Shown here: piece by piece, positions 34,066 to 42,622 of the stretch
How the letters are laid out: each line of letters opens with the position of its first letter
Position numbering within the stretch: the first letter of the stretch is position 1
NCBI GenBank assembly: GCA_016792805.1
Contig: JAEUHX010000013.1
Span: 1-64,000, forward strand
Reading direction: 5' to 3'
Length of the DNA stretch: 64,000 nucleotides
From: Planctomycetota bacterium
GTDB taxonomy: Bacteria > Planctomycetota > UBA1135 > JACQFD01
Notes under the pieces: model-generated
The model's input: only the letters and a program-made list of their open reading frames with translations
Told to the model about the DNA's origin: nothing
The model's database searches: none
Position numbers and translations under genes: made by a program

Positions 34066-34638
34066 ATGAGAACTCAATACTACACAGCCAGTAGTCTCGA
34101 CGGTTTCATCGCCACTGAGGACCATTCGCTGGAGTGGCTTCTCCAGCTCGGGGACATAGCGGAGACGGGCTATCCCGACTTCATTCAGAGCGTCGGAGCG
34201 CTCGCAATGGGTTCCTCGACCTATGAGTGGATGCTGCGTCATGTGGTGAAGCCTGGCTCGGAGGCGGCTTGGCCCTATTCGCAGCCGACCTGGGTCTTCT
34301 CGAGTCGTGCTCTCCCAAACGTCGTCGGGGCCAATATTCTATTTGTACGAGGCGACGTTCGTCCAGTGCACGCACACATGCTTCATGCAGCCGCGGGAAA
34401 GAACATCTGGCTCGTGGGTGGAGGCGACCTCGTCGGGCAATTCTACGACGCGGGATTATTGGACGAAATTATTGTACAGATCGGCTCCGTCACGCTTGGC
34501 GCGGGCAAGCCACTGCTGCCCCGTCGCATCGCCTTTCCGCCTCTATCGCTCAGATCGGCGCGGGCCATGGGCAAGGGATTCGCGGAACTTCGGTACGATG
34601 TACCCCACAAAACGGACTCCAGATCTGCCGATGGTTGA
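34066..34638 (+). CDS. RibD C-terminal domain / dihydrofolate reductase family protein
   Basis: The 190-residue protein starts MRTQYYTASSLDGFIATEDHSLEWL, the classical start of RibD-C/YwjB-like reductases, followed by ALAMGSSTYEWML, VFSSRALP, and the NADPH-binding KNIWLVGGGDLVGQF (about 112-126), then DEIIVQIGSVTLGAGKPLLP. Members reduce pterin- or pyrimidine-like substrates with NADPH, but most are uncharacterised. The gene is flanked by non-coding sequence, including about 260 bp after the MITE with no evident feature. Confidence 0.92.
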   Translation: MRTQYYTASSLDGFIATEDHSLEWLLQLGDIAETGYPDFIQSVGALAMGSSTYEWMLRHVVKPGSEAAWPYSQPTWVFSSRALPNVVGANILFVRGDVRPVHAHMLHAAAGKNIWLVGGGDLVGQFYDAGLLDEIIVQIGSVTLGAGKPLLPRRIAFPPLSLRSARAMGKGFAELRYDVPHKTDSRSADG

Positions 34639-34822
34639 GATCGCAGTGAAATGAGATCCTCCGCTCCTCTCTGGGGCGTTCGAATCTTTACAGCACCGAC
34701 CACTTCCGTGAGCGGCTCGAGCGCGCCGCGCGGTCGAACCTCACTCATGCTCTGCGCTCCGACACCGCCTACCAGATGCGAACGGAGCCGGACCGCCTTC
34801 GTCGGTCTCTCGGTCGTGAGCG

Positions 34823-36034
34823 CTACCGCGGCGCGGAGCCGCGAGCGAGCTCAGCCTCCAGCGCGGGAATAAGGCATTCGGGACGCCGGCTCGACATACG
34901 CAGCGTGCCGTCGCGCCCCACCAGGAGAGCATGCGGGGCGAGCGTCACCCCGTAGCGCACGCCCCAGCTCTGGTCGAACGTATTAAATCCTTTCCCGTCG
35001 TAATACTGTGGGCACGTGAGCCCGAGTGCATGGGCCTTCTCTCGAACCGCGTCAGCTCCTCCATCGGTCCGCCACAAATAGACGCCGACGAAGTAGACGC
35101 CGCGCGCTTCGAGGTCGGCCTTTCGTCGGGAGACCCAGTCCCACGCGGTCCGGAAAGGCGCGTCATCGCCGTCCCACAGGATCACAATTCCCGGACGGCC
35201 GAGGTGTTCCAGGATCGAGACGCGATTCCCGGTCAGCAGGTCGTCGAACTCAAGCTCAACGGATTTCCCGATCGCTGCCAGACGGGCGCGCAGATTCTTG
35301 GGCGTGGCGGAGCTCATCGAGAAGGTGACCCAGTACTTTTCCGCCAGCTGAGTGAGGCGCTCGATCTCCTCGACGCTCGTCGCATGGGCGGAAGCGAGCT
35401 CGATGTAGTTCAGCGCGGCTCTCGCGTCATGCGGCGCCGCCGCGGCGGCTGCATCGGACATCTGTAGCTTATCCAAGTACGGCACCGAGTCTACAGAAAG
35501 TGCTGACCACGCTCGAGCCAGCAGTGCGGCGGTGCGAATCGGTTCCCGAGTTTCGTGTGCGAGAAGCTCCTTGGTCTCTGCGAGCACATCGACGGATCGG
35601 TGCTGGACGTTCTCCATCGCAGCCCATCGTCGATCGACGTGCTTCGCCGTTTGCGGATGATCCGGGGCAATGTGATACAGCTCCCAGGCGAGATCGATTT
35701 GCTTCTGTGCGCTATTGTGAACTGCCTCGAAGTAGGCATGGATCGCCTCCGGGCTCGCTCCGTCGGATCGTTGAGGAAAGCTCACAGAGCGAAGCTCCTG
35801 CAGGATCGTCTCGGCATCTCGCTTGCCGTTTGCAGCATCTGCCCGTTCGGAAGCTGCGGGGCGCGTTTGGGGCCGCTCGCCTCTCTGCGCGCACGGCGAC
35901 GTCTGCCGGTGGATGGCCACTGGCTTCCGATCTCTCGGTCGAGCCGCAGTCGTCGGCGCGAGCACCGCCGCGGTCCAGCCGAAAACTAGGCCAGTCACAA
36001 ATACCAGGGCGGCAATGAGCCTCGTGGCAGACAT
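34823..36034 (-). CDS. Exported TlpA-like thioredoxin-fold protein lacking the CxxC motif
   Basis: The 403-residue protein has a signal peptide or anchor (LIAALVFVTGLVFGWTAAVLA) and a long helical middle (about 75-260). The C-terminal thioredoxin-like domain reads RPGIVILWDGDDAPFRTAWDW, then GVYFVGVYLW, YYDGKGFNTFDQSWGVRYGV and PHALLVGRDGTLR. In TlpA/ResA-type domains the strand-turn after VVLxFW carries WCxxC; here it is WDGDDAP, so redox catalysis is unlikely. The cis-Pro region (LAPHALLV) is kept. It is the last gene of the sigma factor-membrane protein-TlpA-like unit, 20 bp after its neighbour. Confidence 0.8.
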   Translation of the reverse strand: MSATRLIAALVFVTGLVFGWTAAVLAPTTAARPRDRKPVAIHRQTSPCAQRGERPQTRPAASERADAANGKRDAETILQELRSVSFPQRSDGASPEAIHAYFEAVHNSAQKQIDLAWELYHIAPDHPQTAKHVDRRWAAMENVQHRSVDVLAETKELLAHETREPIRTAALLARAWSALSVDSVPYLDKLQMSDAAAAAAPHDARAALNYIELASAHATSVEEIERLTQLAEKYWVTFSMSSATPKNLRARLAAIGKSVELEFDDLLTGNRVSILEHLGRPGIVILWDGDDAPFRTAWDWVSRRKADLEARGVYFVGVYLWRTDGGADAVREKAHALGLTCPQYYDGKGFNTFDQSWGVRYGVTLAPHALLVGRDGTLRMSSRRPECLIPALEAELARGSAPR

Positions 36035-36054
36035 GTTCAGCGCTCCCAGATTTG

Positions 36055-36483
36055 CTACTTTGCCGAGGGTTGAACCTTGGGAGCTGGAGCTTCTCCTTTC
36101 CCATTCTCCTCCAGGGAAAGAATCATTGAGTTGGGATCGCTCTCGATGTCCGCCTTCATGGCGTCGCCGGTGCCATTCTCCACATGAAGCATGAACGGCT
36201 TGGCCGCGGGGTCTCCGTCGAACTTCAGGTACTCGCGGCCAACCTCGTCCTGCACAACAGAAATGCTCTGCATCACTCGCGCTGCGCCGGCGCCGATCGC
36301 GGCGCCAGTCAGGAGCAGCAGCCCCAGCACAGTGGCGGTCACGAGCTTGCTTGTGTGAGAACTAACGCTTGCGTCAAACTGTTGCATAATGCGTGCCTCG
36401 ATCGATTGGATGGTTTCGGGGGAACCCCAGGGTTCTCCCTTGAGGTGGTCCAGTGCGAGGAGTTCGGATTCTTGATTCGTCAT
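36055..36483 (-). CDS. Small membrane protein, candidate anti-sigma factor
   Basis: The 142-residue protein has a cytoplasmic N-terminus of about 45 residues, one membrane segment (KLVTATVLGLLLLTGAAIGAG) and a periplasmic C-terminal part ending with Pro/Lys-rich residues. It has no zinc-binding HxxxCxxC motif. Its position 21 bp after an ECF sigma-factor gene, and its single-span topology, suggest an anti-sigma role. This is inference from context, as I see no homologous domain. Confidence 0.6.
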   Translation of the reverse strand: MTNQESELLALDHLKGEPWGSPETIQSIEARIMQQFDASVSSHTSKLVTATVLGLLLLTGAAIGAGAARVMQSISVVQDEVGREYLKFDGDPAAKPFMLHVENGTGDAMKADIESDPNSMILSLEENGKGEAPAPKVQPSAK

Positions 36484-36504
36484 GGGTTGTTCATTCTTGG
36501 AGTC

Positions 36505-37119
36505 TCATCGATTCTCAAAGGTCCGGCCGAGCTTGTCCCGAAGCTGGTCGCGGCCGCGGGCGAGGCGCGACTGCACAGTTCCCACTGGAATCTTCAGTAC
36601 TTGGGCTGTCTCCTCGAGAGACAGTCCCTCGAGATAGCGCAACGAGAGCGCCTCCTGGTACTTCCTCGGAAGTGTAAGGAGTGCCCTGCGAGCCTGCTCT
36701 CGACTCTCGCGCTCGACAGGCCCGTCTCCCGCGCTGATAGCCACCGGCTCCATCGGATCTCCGTCGAGAGAGAGCCATCGTCGGATCTGTTGCTTTCGCA
36801 GCCAAGTGGCAATGCGGCGCAAGGCGATGCGATACAACCAATATCGAATGGGAACTCCCTGGTCGTCGAATCGGTGCAGCGATCGCATCGCTTCAAGAAA
36901 GGTCTCGGCGGTTAAATCTTCCGTTCGATGCGGATCGCCAATTCGCCGATGGATGTACCTCCCGATCGCACCCACGTGGGCGCGATAGAGCGTTGCGAAG
37001 GCGTCTCGATCCGTGGTTGCTCGGACTGCCATGGCGCGCTCTGTCGCGGGGGCCATGGTCGAGGGCACCGGCGCAGCATGAGTGGACGGCGGCAGCACGA
37101 ATTCGGAGGACGAGGCCAT
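36505..37119 (-). CDS. ECF-type RNA polymerase sigma factor
   Basis: The 204-residue protein has sigma region 2 (DAFATLYRAHVGAIGRYIHRR, DLTAETFLEAM) and region 4 (ALLTLPRKYQEALSLRYLEG, LSLEETAQVLKIPVGTVQSRL), the usual two-domain ECF layout. It would direct RNA polymerase to its own regulon, probably including this operon. The start is uncertain: ATG codons at 37119, 37056 and 37032 are in frame, and the conserved core begins only near residue 38 of the longest version. It is divergent from the zinc metalloprotease gene, so the protease could be a target. Confidence 0.9.
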   Translation of the reverse strand: MASSSEFVLPPSTHAAPVPSTMAPATERAMAVRATTDRDAFATLYRAHVGAIGRYIHRRIGDPHRTEDLTAETFLEAMRSLHRFDDQGVPIRYWLYRIALRRIATWLRKQQIRRWLSLDGDPMEPVAISAGDGPVERESREQARRALLTLPRKYQEALSLRYLEGLSLEETAQVLKIPVGTVQSRLARGRDQLRDKLGRTFENR

Positions 37120-37249
37120 CGACGGGAGGGGAATCGCAGGCCAGGCTCGCTATGGTCCCCGAAAAATCTCCGAATGCCGGGACGCGACAGAAGCGCTCTC
37201 GCAGGCGAGGATGGCGCACCCGAGAACTCTTCGCGCTGGATTGCCCGAC

Positions 37250-39817
37250 ATGATCGCAGCCACCTTTGCCCTCGCGCTCGCCCTCCAAGACGCTCCCGCC
37301 GACGCCGTGGCAGGCCGGGCCCTCGAGGCAACGCGCCTCGCGCGCGTTTCTTTGGATTTTGTTACTGATCCGTGGCGGCGCGTGCGCCTTGTCGTTCCGG
37401 TTCTCGGCGAGCCGCTCCTTCTTGAGCTCGAGCCGGCCGAAGTGCGCTCACAACAATTTGAGGTCCGCGTCCAGTCGGCCTCGGGTGCCGCCACGAAGTG
37501 GAGCGCACCCGCCTCGGGAGCCGTGCGCGGCCGCGTGCTGCGCCATGGGCTGCTTCCGATCGGCACCGTGGCCGGCTCCCTCGAAGGCGGAATGTTGCGC
37601 GCGAAGCTCACTGCAGACGGCGCCGTCTACGGCGTGCAGCCGCTCCTCGACGCGCTGCCGGGCGCGGCCCCAGGCGAGCACGTCGTGTATGCTTCCGACG
37701 ATCTGTTGCCTTCGGCTGCCCTCTGCGGCGAGCCCACCGGTGCCGCACCCGCCGCGCCGCCTCCGCAGTCCGCCGCCGCAGCCGCCGTCGGCGCTCTCCG
37801 ACAAGCTGAGATGGCCTTCGACGTCGATTTCGAAGGGTTACAAAAATACGGATCGATCGGAGCCGCCGTCGCTGAAATCGAAGCGCTCGTTGCCACCATG
37901 GCCGTTGCCTTCGAGGCGGAGCTCGGGATTACTTATAAAGTCGGGACGATCGTCATCCGCGAGGCCGAGCCCGATCCGTACACAGCGCCCGACCACCAGG
38001 GCCTCCTCACGGAGTTCAAGACGGAGTGGAATACCCATCAAACGGCTGTGAAGCGCGACCTCGCCTATCTGTTCACGGGGCGGCAGCTCGGCAACGTGGC
38101 TGGATTCGCGACCGTGAAGACCGTTTGTAATCTCTCCAACGCCTACGGTCTCTCGCGGGCCCTCGTCAATGCGAACTTTGCGAAGCGCGCCTCGAACCTC
38201 GCGCACGAGGTCGGCCATATGTGGGGTGCTCTCCATTGCGACGGCAGCCCCGATTGCGGAATCATGTGCGGCACGCTCGGCGGCTGTAACATGAGCCTCA
38301 CGGTCTTCGGCGCCACATCTGTGAACGAAATGAAGCCGCTCACGACGGCGGCGTCCTGCCTTACCACGATTCCGGCGCCGCTGTCGGCTCCTTTCGCCGA
38401 CGGATTCGAAGGCTCCTCGATTGCCGCAGACCGCTGGACCACCAACTCCGGCGCCGCAGCCGGCACGGCCGCGCTTGCGGAGCCTGGCGGCACGCGCTCG
38501 GCGAACCTCGACGGCACCGATTCGCTCGAATCGAACCGATTCTTGCTCTCGGCGTCGTCGGGGCTCGTGGCCGGATTCTGGGTCGAACATCGCGGGCCGG
38601 CCGCCGGTGAGACCTTACTCTTCGAATACTTGAACTCGGCGAGCGTCTGGACCGCGCTCCTCACGGCGGAGTCGGATGGCACCGTGCAGTCCGTGTTCCG
38701 GCGCAAGCGCGCGCTGCTTCCGGGGGACGCCTACCACGACCAGATGCGTCTGCGGTTCAAGGCCGGCGGAAATGCTGCGACCGACGATTGGTTCGTCGAC
38801 GACGTCAGCGTCGCCGCAGGCAGCGCTTCCGCGGCCGTGGCCGGCTCCGGCGCGATCGTACAGTTCCAGTCGGTCGGCTCCGCCGAGGCAGTCCCGCGAA
38901 GCGTTTCCGTCACGATCGACGGGACTCCCGGCCTCGCGCTTCCTTGGTCGGCTTCAGAGGCCGTGGATGTGCCCTGGCTCGCCGTCACGAGCGGCGCGGG
39001 CATCTCCGACGGCTTGAGCCCGGAGCCGACGGCGGCGCTCCAGCTCACGACCGGCGCGCTTCCCGAAGGTCTCCATCGCGCATTTGTGAGAGTCACCGAT
39101 ACTGCCGGCGGCGGCAGCTTCTTCGATGTGCCCGTCACCGCGGTCGTTGTTCCCGAGGTCGGATTTGTGCTCGGAGACACATTGGAGGGGGCGGTCGCCG
39201 ATCCCGCCGACCAAGACCGCGCGTCGTTCCTCGCCCTAGCCGGCACGACGGTTTCTTTGAAGGCCAAGCTCACCGCCGGGAGCTCGCTCCAGCCGGTGAT
39301 CGAGGTCGCGAGCGCCGACGGCAGCTTCACAAAAGTCCTCACTTTTGGAACCCTCAAGAAAGACACCATAAAGTCGGTCAAGCTGCCCGCGTCGGGCCTT
39401 TATCACGCGCGCATCTCCGGAGCGGGCGGCACCTCCGGCGCCTACGCGATCGCCACCTCCGCGAAGCTCCCCAAGCTCGGCGCCCTCGCCGGAAAAAAGC
39501 TCGCCCCCAAGGTCGCCGGCGGCGTCCTCGAGCTGCCGTTCCTCGCGCTCCCCGGCTCGCGCCTCGAGGCCGCCGTCGTGCCGTCGGCCGGCACCATTCC
39601 GCTCGTGCTCGAGCTCCTGCCGCCCTCCGGCGCGGCTCTCGCCACCGGCACCTTCGAGGGCGCTTACGGCGCGGCTGGGCGCGCGCTCTTCGGCATTCCG
39701 CTCGGCGAAGCCGGCACCTACCGCCTGCGCATCGCCGGATTCGCCGCCAAGGAAGCGGTCGTTGTGACGCTGACTCCATCGCTTCCCGCCGGCGGCGCCA
39801 CAGTCGCCGTTCCCTGA
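37250..39817 (+). CDS. Secreted zinc metalloprotease (reprolysin/M12B-like) with C-terminal beta domains
   Basis: The 855-residue protein has a short signal peptide (MIAATFALALALQDA), a pro-region of about 170 residues, and a metalloprotease domain with HEVGHMWGALHCDG (His319, Glu320, His323, His329), matching HExxHxxGxxH of the metzincins, followed by a Met-turn (DCGIMCG). After it come a MAM/LamG-like jelly roll (SAPFADGFEGSSIAADRW to DDWFVDDVSV), a BACON-like sandwich (VPWLAVTSG, GLHRAFVRVTD), and PPC-like domains (FVLGDTLEGAVADPADQDRA). It would cut extracellular proteins. ATG 37211 is an alternative start. It is followed by a paralogue with the same architecture. Confidence 0.9.
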   Translation: MIAATFALALALQDAPADAVAGRALEATRLARVSLDFVTDPWRRVRLVVPVLGEPLLLELEPAEVRSQQFEVRVQSASGAATKWSAPASGAVRGRVLRHGLLPIGTVAGSLEGGMLRAKLTADGAVYGVQPLLDALPGAAPGEHVVYASDDLLPSAALCGEPTGAAPAAPPPQSAAAAAVGALRQAEMAFDVDFEGLQKYGSIGAAVAEIEALVATMAVAFEAELGITYKVGTIVIREAEPDPYTAPDHQGLLTEFKTEWNTHQTAVKRDLAYLFTGRQLGNVAGFATVKTVCNLSNAYGLSRALVNANFAKRASNLAHEVGHMWGALHCDGSPDCGIMCGTLGGCNMSLTVFGATSVNEMKPLTTAASCLTTIPAPLSAPFADGFEGSSIAADRWTTNSGAAAGTAALAEPGGTRSANLDGTDSLESNRFLLSASSGLVAGFWVEHRGPAAGETLLFEYLNSASVWTALLTAESDGTVQSVFRRKRALLPGDAYHDQMRLRFKAGGNAATDDWFVDDVSVAAGSASAAVAGSGAIVQFQSVGSAEAVPRSVSVTIDGTPGLALPWSASEAVDVPWLAVTSGAGISDGLSPEPTAALQLTTGALPEGLHRAFVRVTDTAGGGSFFDVPVTAVVVPEVGFVLGDTLEGAVADPADQDRASFLALAGTTVSLKAKLTAGSSLQPVIEVASADGSFTKVLTFGTLKKDTIKSVKLPASGLYHARISGAGGTSGAYAIATSAKLPKLGALAGKKLAPKVAGGVLELPFLALPGSRLEAAVVPSAGTIPLVLELLPPSGAALATGTFEGAYGAAGRALFGIPLGEAGTYRLRIAGFAAKEAVVVTLTPSLPAGGATVAVP

Positions 39818-39960
39818 CACCGAAGGAGACGCCCGTCCACTGCCGAAAAGGGGAGCGCGCTGGCGGGCTCGGTGGGTGGGGTCCATGCTGAAGGCCCCCG
39901 AGCCCGTTCCACGCTGTTGACCTCAGGACTCGCGCCGAAGGCACGCAGACGAAAACCTCG

Positions 39961-42579
39961 ATGAACTCGCTCGCATTTCTTGGGCTCACGCTTCTTGGAA
40001 TCCCGTCGGTCGCGGCACAGGCCATTGGGCCCTCGGATCGCGACTGCGCTCTGCGCGCTCAGCTCGGCGTTTGTGAACTCTCGCGCGAGCGTCTGGAGTT
40101 GCATTCGGATCCCGATGGCCGCATGCGCACTGTGGTGCACGTCGACGGAGAAGCGATGTTGCTCGACCTTCGCCCGCACTCGTTTCGGGCGCCAGGGTTC
40201 GAGGTGCTGCTCGTCGACGGAGTGAAGACCACAAAAATCGCCGCGCCGCCTCCGGCAACCTTTCGCGGCACCCTCTGGAAACATGGTGTGGAGCGCGTGG
40301 GGGCGGTTACGGCCGCCTACGCCGCGGGAGCGCTCCGCGGCACGCTCGAACTCGACAGCGGGCGACGATTCGGTATGCAACCGCTGCGCGACCTCGACGA
40401 GTTCGCTGACCCGTTCGAGGTCCTGATTCACGACGTGCAGGACGCCTTGCCGCAGCCGTTCGCGTGTGCGGCGATGGTGGAGGGCACTGGACCGCAGGGG
40501 GCCGCGCCGCAGGGCGCGCCCGGCGCGCCGCAGCCGGCACTTTCGCTCGTCGAGGGCGAGATCGCCATCGACGTCGATTACGAAGCATTCCTTACTTATG
40601 GCGGCACGCCCGACGCGGTCACGGCGGAGGTCGAGAGCCTCTTCAATCAAGTCTCAGCGATCTATGAGCAGCAGCTTGGAGTTGTGTATGAACTCAAGAC
40701 GCTCATCCTGCGCACTTCCGCCGCAGATCCGTACTCCGCGACGGCTGTGAGCGACGTGCTGAACGAGCTGCGGCTCCACTGGAACGCAAACCATAACTCG
40801 GTTCAGCGCGATCTCACCTTTCTGATGACGGGGAAGAATTTTGGGCAAGTCGTCGGCCTCGCGTATGTCGGCGTGGGGTGCGACACTGGATTCGCGTACG
40901 GGCTGGCGCGCGCCAAGTTCTCCGTGAGCGATCAGCGAAATGTGACGGCGGCGGCTCACGAGCTTGGTCATATGTGGGGTTCGGGGCACTGCGACGGCAC
41001 CGCCGACTGCGGAATCATGTGCAGCTTCCTCGGCGGCTGCTCGGGCAGCGAGACAACGTTCGGCGCGCAGGCGCTCGCCGAGATGAACGCGTACATTGCT
41101 ACAAAAAGCTGCCTCGCGACGCTGCCGGGCCCGCTCTCGCTGCCCTTCGAGGAGAGCTTTGCCGAAGCCGCCGTGTCGTCGAGCCGTTGGACGCTCGGCT
41201 CGGGGGCGGCGATCTCCACAGCGGCCGTCGCCGAGCCGAGCGGAACTCGATCGGCGAATCTCGACGGGGGCGATTCGCTGGGAACGAATGGCATGCAGCT
41301 GGCTGGGCTTTCCAACCATGAGGTCCGCTACTGGACGGAGCGCCGCGGTGTCGAGGCGGGTGAGAGCCTTCGCGTTCAATTTTTGGATTCGACTGAGACG
41401 TGGAACGAACTGGAGGAACTGCTCTCCGACGGGTGGACGCAGTCGATTTTCTTCGAGAGCCGCAAGACGCTGCCGCCCTCGGCCTTCCATAATAACTTCC
41501 GGCTCCGCTTCGTCGCTGCGGGGAGCGCCGCCGACGATGATTGGTATATCGACGACGTGAGCATTGTGTCGCTCGGGGCGCCAGCCGCCCGTTTTTGTGC
41601 GGAGAACATCTCGGCGATCACGGCCTATCGCGTGCTCGGAGACGGCTCGACGCTCGCACAGAGTTCGCCCGTGGCAAGCTGCGGCACAGCAGGGACGGCG
41701 CTTCCTTGGACGGCATCCAACGTCGATGGCGCCACATGGCTCGCATTCACGACGGCCTCAGGAACCGTCGACGGCGTCGGCCCGGAAGGTTCTGTGGGAT
41801 TGCAGCTTTCGACCGGAGATCTTCCCGTCGGAGTGCACCGAGCGCGGGCGCGGCTCGCGAAGTCGTCCGATGCGGCCGTCTTTTATGATGTTCCGGTGAC
41901 GGCCGTCGTTGCCCCCGGGCCGTCGTTCCAGCTCGGCGACACGCTCACGGGAGAGCTCACTTCCGGCGAATCCGATGATTCCGCGTCGTTCGTCGCGCTC
42001 GGCGGCACTGTGCTGACGCTCACGGCCAAGGTGGTGACGGGTTCGACGCTGAAGCTCGTGGCGACGCTCCTCGACTCGACGGGGGCCGTGGTGAAGACAG
42101 TGAAGGTCGGGGCGCCGACGACGAAGGACATCAAGAAAACGATCAAGGTCCCGTCGTCGGGCCTTTTCACGCTCGCGCTCACGGCCGAGGCTGGCACCAC
42201 CGGGCTCTACGAAATTGTGACAAGCGCGAAGCAGCCGAAGCTCGGCGCCGTGAATGCCAAGAAATCGGCGCCGAAGGTGAATGGCGGGCCGCTCGAGATT
42301 CCTTTTTGGTCGGTGCCCGGATCGTCGCTCGACGTGGCGGTGGTGCCCACGGTGGGAAGCCTCCCGCTCACGCTCGCGCTGGTGGACCCCAATGGCAACG
42401 TGCTGGAAACGGGTGTCTACGAGCGAAGCTACGGCGCGTCGGGCATCTGCCTGACTCGGATGCCGCTCGGAATGCTCGGCGCCTGCAAGCTGCGCATCTC
42501 GGGGTTCACGCTGAAAGAATCTGTGAGTGTCACACTTTCGGTGCGCACACCGACGAGCGCATCGACCGTCTCGTTGTAG
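39961..42579 (+). CDS. Secreted zinc metalloprotease, tandem paralogue
   Basis: The 872-residue protein repeats the architecture of its upstream neighbour. A signal peptide (LAFLGLTLLGIPSVAAQA) and pro-region precede HELGHMWGSGHCDG (His333, Glu334, His337, His343) with a Met-turn in DCGIMCSFLGGCSG. Then come the MAM-like domain (LSLPFEESFAEAAVSSSRW, DDDWYIDDVSI), the BACON-like domain (GATWLAFTTASG, GVHRARARLAK) and PPC-like C-terminal domains (FQLGDTLTGELTSGESDDSA). Many segments align directly with the first protease, so this is a tandem duplication, now diverged. The 143-bp gap between them holds no gene. Confidence 0.9.
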   Translation: MNSLAFLGLTLLGIPSVAAQAIGPSDRDCALRAQLGVCELSRERLELHSDPDGRMRTVVHVDGEAMLLDLRPHSFRAPGFEVLLVDGVKTTKIAAPPPATFRGTLWKHGVERVGAVTAAYAAGALRGTLELDSGRRFGMQPLRDLDEFADPFEVLIHDVQDALPQPFACAAMVEGTGPQGAAPQGAPGAPQPALSLVEGEIAIDVDYEAFLTYGGTPDAVTAEVESLFNQVSAIYEQQLGVVYELKTLILRTSAADPYSATAVSDVLNELRLHWNANHNSVQRDLTFLMTGKNFGQVVGLAYVGVGCDTGFAYGLARAKFSVSDQRNVTAAAHELGHMWGSGHCDGTADCGIMCSFLGGCSGSETTFGAQALAEMNAYIATKSCLATLPGPLSLPFEESFAEAAVSSSRWTLGSGAAISTAAVAEPSGTRSANLDGGDSLGTNGMQLAGLSNHEVRYWTERRGVEAGESLRVQFLDSTETWNELEELLSDGWTQSIFFESRKTLPPSAFHNNFRLRFVAAGSAADDDWYIDDVSIVSLGAPAARFCAENISAITAYRVLGDGSTLAQSSPVASCGTAGTALPWTASNVDGATWLAFTTASGTVDGVGPEGSVGLQLSTGDLPVGVHRARARLAKSSDAAVFYDVPVTAVVAPGPSFQLGDTLTGELTSGESDDSASFVALGGTVLTLTAKVVTGSTLKLVATLLDSTGAVVKTVKVGAPTTKDIKKTIKVPSSGLFTLALTAEAGTTGLYEIVTSAKQPKLGAVNAKKSAPKVNGGPLEIPFWSVPGSSLDVAVVPTVGSLPLTLALVDPNGNVLETGVYERSYGASGICLTRMPLGMLGACKLRISGFTLKESVSVTLSVRTPTSASTVSL

Positions 42580-42622
42580 TTTCCGAGCGACGTCTCACCG
42601 CGGACCGGCTGCGCCGCAGGCG

